11,716 nt of DNA from Solirubrobacterales bacterium (lineage in GTDB: Bacteria; Actinomycetota; Thermoleophilia; Solirubrobacterales; 70-9). A program made the position numbers and the translations under genes. This document shows positions 6,846 through 11,716 of the stretch, in pieces. How positions within the stretch are numbered: the stretch's first letter is position 1; the number at the start of each line of letters is the position of its first letter. The stretch spans positions 1 to 11,716 of the forward strand of contig JACDBR010000289.1 of the NCBI GenBank assembly GCA_013694825.1, written 5' to 3'. The notes under the pieces are model-generated. The model was not told where the DNA came from. It made no database searches and saw only the letters and a program-made list of their open reading frames with translations.

Positions 6846-7547
6846 ATGGCAGATCGCACGTTCGCGAAGTTCAGCTTCTTCAAGCTGGATCCCGCCTGGC
6901 ACCGGCGCGATCCGGCCGCTCGCGCGACCGACAAGCGCGAGTTTCTCGCCGCGTGCGAGGACTTCGCGACCGATCGATCGCTGCGCGCCTACTCAACCGT
7001 CGGGACCCGCGGCGACACCGACCTGCTGCTGCTGAGCCAGAGCCCGGTGCTCGAGGACGTCCACACCTTTCACGTGGTCCTCGCCCAGAGCGGGCTGGCG
7101 AAGTGGATGGCGATGCCGCACTCCTACCTGGCGATGACCAAGCCCTCGCCCTACTCCGAGGCCGACGCGCGACCCGAGATCTGCACCTCGGAGCGCCGCT
7201 ACCTGTTCGTCTACCCGATGGACAAGCGCCGCGACTGGTACCGGCTCGGGATCGACGAGCGCCGCCGCGTGATGTCGAGCCACATCGAGATCGGGCGCCG
7301 CTACCCGCAGATCGCGATCAACACCGCGTACTCCTACGGGCTCGACGACCAGGAGTTCGTGGTCTCCTTCGAGACCGACGAGCCGGGCAGCTTCCTCGAC
7401 CTCGTCCAGGAGCTCCGCGGCTCGGAATCGAGCGCCTACACCGAGCGCGACGTCCCGATCTTCACCTGCCTGGCGATGTCGGTGAGCCGCGCCCTCGACG
7501 CCCTCGACGGGACCGCCGTCGGCGCCGTCGCGGGCGCTCACAGATAG
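6846..7547 (+). CDS. chdC: coproheme decarboxylase ChdC (HemQ), chlorite dismutase-like family
   Basis: ChdC performs the last step of the coproporphyrin-dependent heme pathway, oxidatively decarboxylating two propionates of coproheme III to give heme b in the cytoplasm. The 233-residue length is normal. The key motif VYPMDKRRDWYRL holds Tyr123, matching the catalytic radical tyrosine of Firmicutes HemQ, with Met125 and Lys127. His146 in SSHIEIGRRYP is the probable proximal heme ligand. SYGLDDQEFVVSFE (about 163-176) and the final DVPIFT are further family hallmarks. The Tyr-to-His spacing is 23 residues, against 27 in Bacillus-type enzymes, because the loop before the NWY segment is shorter. 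True chlorite dismutase activity is unlikely given the YPM..R motif. The gene appears leaderless, diverges from metH, and is followed by fprA after 52 bases. Confidence 0.92.
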   Translation: MADRTFAKFSFFKLDPAWHRRDPAARATDKREFLAACEDFATDRSLRAYSTVGTRGDTDLLLLSQSPVLEDVHTFHVVLAQSGLAKWMAMPHSYLAMTKPSPYSEADARPEICTSERRYLFVYPMDKRRDWYRLGIDERRRVMSSHIEIGRRYPQIAINTAYSYGLDDQEFVVSFETDEPGSFLDLVQELRGSESSAYTERDVPIFTCLAMSVSRALDALDGTAVGAVAGAHR

Positions 7548-7581
7548 CCGGGCGGCATCAGGAGGCGTCGCGAGCCTGCCC

Positions 7582-7587
7582 TACCCT
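7582..7587 (+). promoter_or_regulatory. candidate -10 element upstream of fprA
   Basis: CTACCCT (hexamer TACCCT) sits 12 bases before ATG 7600 and matches the CTANCCT pattern seen before metH and grx. If used, the RNA would start about 6 bases before ATG, leaving out the GGAG at 7588-7591. The alternative is co-transcription with chdC using that GGAG as ribosome binding site. Confidence 0.3.
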
Positions 7588-7599
7588 GGAGCGCCTGAG

Positions 7600-9042
7600 A
7601 TGAGCCAGCCAGGAACGCGTTCCAACCCGCTGCGGGTCGCCATCGTCGGCTCCGGCCCGGCCGGCTTCTACGCCGCCGAGCACATCCTCAAGCAGGAAGC
7701 GGTCGAGTCCTGCGTCGACGTCTTCGACCGCCTGCCGACGCCGTTCGGCCTGGTGCGCGCCGGAGTCGCGCCCGACCATCCGAAGATCAAGTCGGTGATC
7801 CGCGTCTACGAGAAGACGGCGGCTCGCGAGGGCTTCCGCTTCTTCGGCAACGTCGAGATCGGGCGTGACCTGACGGCCGCCGAGCTCTCCGAGCGCTATC
7901 ACGCCGTGATCTACGCCTACGGGACGGGGACCGATCGACGCCTCGGCATCCCCGGCGAGGAGCTTCCCGGATCGCACTCGGCAACTGATTTCGTGGCCTG
8001 GTACAACGCCCACCCCGACTTCGCCGGGCACGAGTTCCGGCTCGACTGCGAGCGGGTCGTGGTGATCGGCCACGGCAACGTCGCCGCCGACGTAGCCAGG
8101 ATGCTCGCGCTGACCCGCGACGAGCTCGAGCTGACCGACACCGCCGATCATGCGATCGAGGCGCTGGCCTCGAGCGGAGTGCGCGAGATCGTCGTCCTCG
8201 GTCGCCGCGGTCCGCTGCAGGCGGCGTTCACGACGCCGGAGGTTCGAGAGCTCGGCGAGATGCTCGACGCCGATGTGATCGTCCACCCCGCCGAAGTCGA
8301 GCTCGACGCTGCGTCGAGTGCCGCGCTGACCGAAGGCCAGGTCGAGCCCACCAAGCGGCGAAACCACGACCTGTTCACCGACTTCTCGGCTCGCCGCCCC
8401 GAAGGTAAGCCGCGGCGTATCGTGCTGCGCTTCTGCGCCTCGCCGGTCGAGATCCTCGGCTCGGAGCGCGTCGAAGGGGTCGTCGTCGGCCGCAACGAGC
8501 TCTTCCGCGACGAGGGCGGCGTGATCCGCGCCCGCGACACCGGCGAGCGCGAGACGATCGAGGCCGGCCTCGTCCTGCGCTCGATCGGCTACCTGGGGCT
8601 CGGGATCGAGGGACTGCCATTCGACGAGCGCCGGGGAGTGATCCCCAACCGCGCCGGCGGAGGCTTCGACCCCGCAAGCGGTGAGCCGGTGCCGGGCCTC
8701 TACGCGGTCGGCTGGATCAAGCGCGGCCCGTCGGGGGTGATCGGCACCAACAAGAAAGACGCGGGCGAGACCGTCGCGACCTTGCTCGCCGACCTCGAGG
8801 CTGGCCGACTGCCCGAGCTGAGCGCCCCGGCTTCGACCTCCGAGGGCAGCGAAGCCGCGCAGCCAGCTTCGATCAAGGAGCTGCTCGCCCGGCGCACACC
8901 CGAGGCCGTCTCGTTCAGCGGCTGGCAGTCGATCGACGCCGCCGAGCAGGAGCGCGGCCGTCCGCACGGCCGCCCCCGAGTCAAGTTCTGCAACGTCGCC
9001 GAGATGGTCGAGGCGATGCGAGCCGGCGACCCGGTGGGCTGA
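7600..9042 (+). CDS. fprA: NADPH-ferredoxin/adrenodoxin reductase-type flavoprotein FprA
   Basis: This 480-residue protein belongs to the adrenodoxin-reductase-like FprA family, which moves electrons from NADPH through FAD to ferredoxin-type partners. The FAD dinucleotide motif is VAIVGSGPAGFYAAE (13-27). It is followed by DRLPTPFGLVRAGVAPDHP, a family signature, and by GTGTDRRLGIPG. The NADP-binding motif is VVVIGHGNVAADVARML (153-169), with LGRRG at 200-204 and later arginines. The C-terminal FAD contact GWIKRGPSGVIGTNKKD starts near 371 and matches mycobacterial FprA closely. The tail SGWQSIDAAE is also typical. GGAG at 7588-7591 lies 8 bases before ATG 7600. A stronger AGGAGG at 7560-7565 lies 10 bases before an in-frame CTG (7576), an unlikely alternative start. 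bolA follows after 21 bases and is probably co-transcribed. Confidence 0.92.
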   Translation: MSQPGTRSNPLRVAIVGSGPAGFYAAEHILKQEAVESCVDVFDRLPTPFGLVRAGVAPDHPKIKSVIRVYEKTAAREGFRFFGNVEIGRDLTAAELSERYHAVIYAYGTGTDRRLGIPGEELPGSHSATDFVAWYNAHPDFAGHEFRLDCERVVVIGHGNVAADVARMLALTRDELELTDTADHAIEALASSGVREIVVLGRRGPLQAAFTTPEVRELGEMLDADVIVHPAEVELDAASSAALTEGQVEPTKRRNHDLFTDFSARRPEGKPRRIVLRFCASPVEILGSERVEGVVVGRNELFRDEGGVIRARDTGERETIEAGLVLRSIGYLGLGIEGLPFDERRGVIPNRAGGGFDPASGEPVPGLYAVGWIKRGPSGVIGTNKKDAGETVATLLADLEAGRLPELSAPASTSEGSEAAQPASIKELLARRTPEAVSFSGWQSIDAAEQERGRPHGRPRVKFCNVAEMVEAMRAGDPVG

Positions 9043-9063
9043 GAGGAAGCGAGTGAGGAACCG

Positions 9064-9297
9064 ATGGCCGCGAACCTGAACGAGATCCGGGAGATGATCG
9101 AGATGGCGCTCCCGGGCGCCGAGGTCGAGGTGCTCGACGAGGGCGGCGGCGATCACCTGCGGGCGATCGTCAGCGCGCCGCAGTTCAGCGGGCTGAGCCG
9201 GATCGACCAGCATCGTATGGTCCGCGCCGCCTGCTCGCCACGCTTCGACGACGGCTCGATCCACGCCCTCTCGATCGCCACGAGCGTCCCGGGCTGA
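9064..9297 (+). CDS. bolA: BolA family protein (Fe-S cluster partner of monothiol glutaredoxins)
   Basis: This 77-residue protein matches the small BolA/IbaG fold. Diagnostic features are the N-terminal helix IREMIEMALPGAEVEVLD, a loop with His31 (GGDHLRAIVSAPQF), the signature LSRIDQHRMV (44-53) and the invariant GSIHALSI with His67. In characterised family members a loop His or Cys and the C-terminal His help hold a [2Fe-2S] cluster shared with a CGFS glutaredoxin; one is encoded about 1.8 kb away at 11075. An AGGA-type Shine-Dalgarno (GTGAGGAACCG) precedes ATG 9064. The 21-base spacing after fprA suggests one transcript with it. A strong hairpin follows the stop codon. Sorting it between the BolA and IbaG subtypes is not possible by eye. 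Confidence 0.88.
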   Translation: MAANLNEIREMIEMALPGAEVEVLDEGGGDHLRAIVSAPQFSGLSRIDQHRMVRAACSPRFDDGSIHALSIATSVPG

Positions 9298-9350
9298 GCC
9301 TGCCGTCGCGGCCGCCGGCATCGTCTCGATGCGCACGGCGCCCCGCAACG

Positions 9351-9378
9351 CGAAGCGGCGCCCGCAGGCGCCGCTTCG
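9351..9378. terminator. 12-bp hairpin between convergent bolA and the PhoX-like gene
   Basis: CGAAGCGGCGCC (9351-9362) and GGCGCCGCTTCG (9367-9378) are perfect inverse complements with a CGCA loop. The hairpin lies 54 bases after the bolA stop and 11 bases beyond the stop of the convergent PhoX-like gene, so it could stop transcription from both sides. There is no T-tract on either strand, so it is either a tract-less GC-rich terminator, common in actinobacteria, or an RNA 3'-end stabiliser. Confidence 0.7.
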
Positions 9379-9388
9379 ATCCGTCGGG

Positions 9389-10891
9389 TTACCGCTGAGG
9401 GTCAGTCGTTGTCGCCCTCGTCCCCATCGTCACCGTCATCCTCGGTGGGGCGATCGACACGAACTGGTCCAAGGTCGTGCCCTGACCGGCGTGCTGGCGG
9501 TTGACGAACAGTGACTCGTCGTTAACCAGATCCTCCCGCGGAGTGCCCTCCGTGAACTCCTCCGTGCCCTCGAGCGCGAAGTACACGCCCGTCGGCTCGG
9601 CGATGCAGTCGCGGATCGAGGCGAACCGCGCCACCGTCCGCGCCGGCCGACGGCGCGAACCTTCGCCGTCGCTGCTGCGCGGCGGAGCGGCGATCCAGAT
9701 GTCGTCGCCCTGCTGCTTGGCCGGCGGCACGCCACCCGGGTCCTCGGTGATCGCCAGGTTGCCGCGACGATCGAGAGCCAGGTTGTCCGGCGAGTCGAAC
9801 TGCGCGTCGGCGTTCGGGGTCGGGTTGGTCGGCCGCGGCTGGTTGTTCACGTAGAAGTACGCGAACGGCCGGCTGCGGCTCGACAGGTCGACGGCGAGCA
9901 CGTCGTCGGTGCCTGTGATGGCCACGTACAGCGTGTTGCCGCCGTTGTTGCGATCGACGCCGGTGCTGCGGCCGGTCTCGACGTCCTCCGGCCGGCTGTA
10001 GCCGTTGGCGCTGACTGCGTTCGCCGCCGCCTGCGCATCGGTGCGAGCCGCCGCGTCCGGGATGTCGATCCACCGCCCCGGGCCGTCCTGCCCGTTGTCG
10101 GTGTCGAGCACTTGGAGCGTGCCCTCCGAGAGGTCGCCGCGGCGGTCCGGCACGAAGCGGAAGATGCCGCCCGGTGCCACCTCGGAGATGCCGTAGTAAT
10201 TGCCGTGCCGGTCGAAGCGCATGCCCTCATGCGACTTGGAGCCGAGCGCGGGCCGCGCGGCCACGCCGTCGTCGAACGGAGCGACGTCGTCACGCGGATC
10301 GTCGGTGCGCAACTCGTCGGGGTCTCGCGGATCGACGAAGAACTCGTAGACCAATCCGGCTCTCGAGTTCGGGAACTGCGGATCGGGCATGGCCTGGCTC
10401 GTGGTCTCCTCGCCGGCCAGGATCGTGCCGTGCGGAGTCCAGACGATCCCGTCGAAGCGCTCCCAGTCGTCACGCTGGGCGAGAACCTTGGTGTCGCCCT
10501 GCTCGAGGTCGGTCACGCTGACCTGCGAGCTGTTGCCCGGGCCGGCCGTCTCGTGCGTCCTGTAGACGTAGCGCCCGGCATCACGTCCGAACTCGTTCTG
10601 CGTGTTCATGTCCCAGAGATCGCGGGTGCCGCCCTCGGGCTCCCGTGCCACCACCTGCTGGTCGTACCCGGCGGGCAGCATGAACGGCTCGTCCAGCGCG
10701 CCCGTGCACGGCGACGAGGCCGCCTGCGGCGCAAACTCCTTGCCCGGCGTGTAGTCGGCCTCGGTGTTGATGGACTGGCGGTTGGCACGGTCTGAGTCGG
10801 CCACTGCGGCGGTGCCGCCCGCCACAGCGAGCGCCGCCACAGCGAGCGCCGCCACCGCGAGTGTCGCACTCGCGCCTCGTCGAAATCTCAT
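9389..10891 (-). CDS. secreted PhoX/DUF839-family protein, 3' end possibly frameshifted
   Basis: This 500-residue protein starts at ATG 10891. An AAGGAG sequence sits 9 bases upstream, favouring this start over an in-frame ATG at 10927. Residues 1-32 form a signal peptide (basic RFRR, then Ala/Leu/Val repeats ending AVA-DS). The mature part resembles the DUF839/PhoX beta-propeller family: MLPAGYDQQVVAR (71-83), HGTILAGEE (154-162), HEGMRFDRHGNYYGISE (221-237), GYSRPEDVE (297-305), SPDNLALDRRGNLAITED (367-384), then DDIWIA. Glu161, Glu222, Glu237, Glu302 and Glu383 are candidate metal ligands of the type PhoX uses for calcium and iron. Its only cysteines, Cys62 and Cys429, could pair outside the cell. 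Phosphatase activity is inferred from the family only. The last ~24 residues (after DQF) read as Thr/Arg-rich, whereas the adjacent frame encodes an Asp-rich tail, suggesting a 1-base deletion. Confidence 0.85.
   Translation of the reverse strand: MRFRRGASATLAVAALAVAALAVAGGTAAVADSDRANRQSINTEADYTPGKEFAPQAASSPCTGALDEPFMLPAGYDQQVVAREPEGGTRDLWDMNTQNEFGRDAGRYVYRTHETAGPGNSSQVSVTDLEQGDTKVLAQRDDWERFDGIVWTPHGTILAGEETTSQAMPDPQFPNSRAGLVYEFFVDPRDPDELRTDDPRDDVAPFDDGVAARPALGSKSHEGMRFDRHGNYYGISEVAPGGIFRFVPDRRGDLSEGTLQVLDTDNGQDGPGRWIDIPDAAARTDAQAAANAVSANGYSRPEDVETGRSTGVDRNNGGNTLYVAITGTDDVLAVDLSSRSRPFAYFYVNNQPRPTNPTPNADAQFDSPDNLALDRRGNLAITEDPGGVPPAKQQGDDIWIAAPPRSSDGEGSRRRPARTVARFASIRDCIAEPTGVYFALEGTEEFTEGTPREDLVNDESLFVNRQHAGQGTTLDQFVSIAPPRMTVTMGTRATTTDPQR
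9402..9461 (-). other. out-of-frame Asp-rich tail of the PhoX-like gene
   Basis: In the -1 frame relative to the PhoX-like gene, from 9461 down to TGA at 9402-9404, the codons read RVDRPTEDDGDDGDEGDND and then stop. The acidic Asp/Gly run is typical of C-termini of secreted actinobacterial proteins. Adding one C after the Phe codon (9461-9463) would join it smoothly as LDQF-RVDRP. This suggests a recent one-base deletion or an assembly error, but the acidic reading could still be coincidence. Confidence 0.5.
10821..10865 (-). repeat. 15-bp in-frame tandem repeat inside a signal peptide
   Basis: GCCACAGCGAGCGCC occurs twice head to tail (10821-10835, 10836-10850), followed by a copy with three changes (10851-10865). 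On the minus strand each unit adds five residues of Ala/Leu/Val (ALAVA-type) to the hydrophobic core of the PhoX-like signal peptide. A change in copy number would keep the frame but change the length of the core. Confidence 0.85.
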
Positions 10892-10900
10892 GAGCTTGAG

Positions 10901-10906
10901 CTCCTT
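10901..10906 (-). promoter_or_regulatory. Shine-Dalgarno sequence of the PhoX-like gene
   Basis: The minus strand reads AAGGAG nine bases before ATG 10891. This sets the start, because the alternative in-frame ATG at 10927 would add twelve polar residues ahead of the signal peptide and would place the ribosome site inside the gene. Confidence 0.75.
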
Positions 10907-11061
10907 CTGGTTTGGGGTTCCGCGCAAGGGCCGGACGCTGAAGGAGAGGGAGCAGGCTGCCGTTACCTCCGCGTCAACCAGATGTGTCGATCGTGGAATG
11001 GACCGCCTCGAGACGGCTCACGACTTGCTCTGGGCCGGGCGGGACGACGCATCGTCCCCGC

Positions 11062-11067
11062 TAACCT
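11062..11067 (+). promoter_or_regulatory. candidate -10 element for a leaderless grx mRNA
   Basis: TAACCT (within CTAACCT) lies 7 bases before ATG 11075, so transcription would begin at or next to the start codon. The bases between (TCGGCAC) contain no Shine-Dalgarno. It fits the CTANCCT pattern seen before metH and fprA. No clear -35 hexamer is visible. Confidence 0.5.
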
Positions 11068-11074
11068 TCGGCAC

Positions 11075-11476
11075 ATGAGCGACTCCCCCATTCGCGAGCA
11101 GGTCGAGCAGCTGATCTCCGAGAACCCGGTGCTGCTGTTCATGAAAGGCACCCCGGACCAGCCGCGCTGTGGCTTTTCGATGCGGGTCGTCGGCATCCTC
11201 GACCAACTCGGCGTCGAGTACGGCGCCGTCGACGTGCTGCCGGCGCTGCAGCCGCTGCGCGAGGCCACCGGCGAGATCGCCGACTGGCGGACCTTTCCGC
11301 AGCTCTACGCCGGCGGGGAGCTGCTCGGCGGCTGCGACATCATCGAGGAGCTGTTCGAGGCCGGCGAGCTAGGCGAGGCTCTCGGCGTCGCTCAGCCGGA
11401 GGGCCTCGAGGCGCCGGAGGCCTCGCGCCTGGTACCCGGAGGCTCACAGCAGAGCCCTCCGATGCAACTCGGCTAG
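11075..11476 (+). CDS. grxD: monothiol glutaredoxin, CGFS type (Grx4/GrxD family)
   Basis: This 133-residue protein belongs to the monothiol glutaredoxins that bind a glutathione-ligated [2Fe-2S] cluster and pass it to partners such as BolA. MKGTPDQPRCGFS (23-35) contains Lys24 and the active-site Cys32 of the CGFS motif. TFPQLYAGGELLGGCDII (73-90) gives the glutathione-binding TFP with cis-Pro75 and the GGCD motif. These hallmarks appear in the right order and spacing. The frame is open upstream to 10982, but homology begins at MSDSPIREQVEQLI, so ATG 11075 is chosen. About 25 residues after position 107 (Pro/Glu/Ser-rich) extend past the usual end of the domain and have no assigned role. Its stop codon overlaps the stop of the convergent ABC-F gene. 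Confidence 0.93.
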   Translation: MSDSPIREQVEQLISENPVLLFMKGTPDQPRCGFSMRVVGILDQLGVEYGAVDVLPALQPLREATGEIADWRTFPQLYAGGELLGGCDIIEELFEAGELGEALGVAQPEGLEAPEASRLVPGGSQQSPPMQLG

Positions 11477-11716
11477 CGCTCGCTCGCGACGCCTTCCCAC
11501 TTCGTGTAGAGCCCCTCTAGCTCTTGCTTGGCGCTGGCGTGGCGCCGCGTCGACTCGGCGGCGCGACCCGCGTCGGACCACAGGCCCGGATCGGCCAGCT
11601 CGTCCTCGATCCGCCGCAGCTCGGCCTCGGCGTGTTCGATCTGCCGCTCTATCGCGACCGGGTCGGTGGCGGGCTTCGGCCGCGGCCGCCTGCGCTCGCG
11701 CTTGGCGGCCTTGGGC
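11473..11716 (-). CDS. ABC-F family ATPase, C-terminal coiled-coil part (cut at right edge)
   Basis: Only the last 80 codons are in the window, ending with a stop at 11475-11473 on the minus strand. A basic linker (KAAKRERRRPRPKPAT) is followed by two heptad-rich helices: DPVAIERQIEHAEAELRRIE, then DELADPGLWSDAGRAAE, then a return helix ending LYTKWEGVASER. The ADP-x-LW turn and the C-terminal LY-x-x-W-E are typical of the C-terminal domain of Uup/EttA-like ABC-F proteins, which act on ribosomes. The ATPase domains lie outside the window, so the subgroup cannot be named. Its stop overlaps the grx stop in a shared CTAG. Confidence 0.8.
   Translation of the reverse strand, partial: PKAAKRERRRPRPKPATDPVAIERQIEHAEAELRRIEDELADPGLWSDAGRAAESTRRHASAKQELEGLYTKWEGVASER

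Noticed and set aside
6846..7547. Chlorite dismutase activity for the Cld-family gene
   Set aside because: The Tyr-Pro-Met and lysine/arginine motif matches coproheme decarboxylases rather than perchlorate-respiration dismutases, and no perchlorate reductase gene is nearby.
7560..7578. AGGAGG followed 10 bases later by an in-frame CTG, as an alternative fprA start
   Set aside because: It would add only LPYPGAPE; CTG starts are rare and ATG 7600 has its own GGAG, so it is probably chance in a purine-rich spacer.
7558..9348. 596-codon open frame on the minus strand opposite fprA and bolA
   Set aside because: It covers fprA, bolA and their spacer in antisense; the sense frames carry clear family motifs.
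10982..11074. N-terminal extension of the glutaredoxin from an earlier in-frame ATG at 10982
   Set aside because: The added residues are Arg/Pro-rich without homology, and the -10-like TAACCT lies inside this stretch just before ATG 11075.

Overview
The window is GC-rich throughout (about two-thirds G+C by eye) with strong G/C bias at third codon positions. Gene content points to an actinomycetote, probably of class Thermoleophilia (Solirubrobacterales-like): a coproheme decarboxylase of the actinobacterial short-loop type, an FprA-type NADPH-ferredoxin reductase, a B12-dependent methionine synthase behind a SAM-clan aptamer, and secreted PQQ-type sugar dehydrogenases. The class assignment is inference from gene content and style.

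Layout: (1) Positions 1-3038 (+) hold three tandem genes for secreted PQQ-dependent glucose/sorbosone dehydrogenase-like beta-propellers; the first is cut by the window edge. (2) Positions 3043-6642 (-) hold metH, the cobalamin-dependent methionine synthase with all modules. Its leader (about 6656-6751, minus strand) carries a SAM riboswitch of the SAM-I/SAM-IV clan whose closing stem runs into a perfect Shine-Dalgarno sequence. The conserved protein frame has no ATG, GTG or TTG at its expected start; an ATT sits where the start should be. (3) Positions 6846-9297 (+) hold chdC (hemQ), fprA and bolA. (4) A 12-bp hairpin separates bolA from a convergent secreted PhoX/DUF839-family gene (9389-10891, -), whose 3' end looks frameshifted away from an Asp-rich tail. 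(5) Positions 11075-11476 (+) encode a CGFS monothiol glutaredoxin, the usual partner of BolA. (6) From 11473 to the right edge (-) lies the C-terminal coiled coil of an ABC-F ATPase.

The centre is a metal-cofactor neighbourhood: heme synthesis (ChdC), ferredoxin reduction (FprA), and Fe-S handling (BolA plus CGFS glutaredoxin), next to cobalamin- and SAM-linked methionine synthesis. The four intergenic promoter candidates (metH, chdC, fprA, grx) share a CTANC(C/A)T -10 element, and in two cases its spacing to ATG implies leaderless mRNA. No stretch over 300 bases lacks a gene. No tRNA, rRNA, CRISPR array, insertion sequence or phage gene was seen. The items most worth a second look are the metH leader and start, the paired cysteine loss and charge divergence in the sugar dehydrogenase triplet, and the frame break at the end of the PhoX-like gene.
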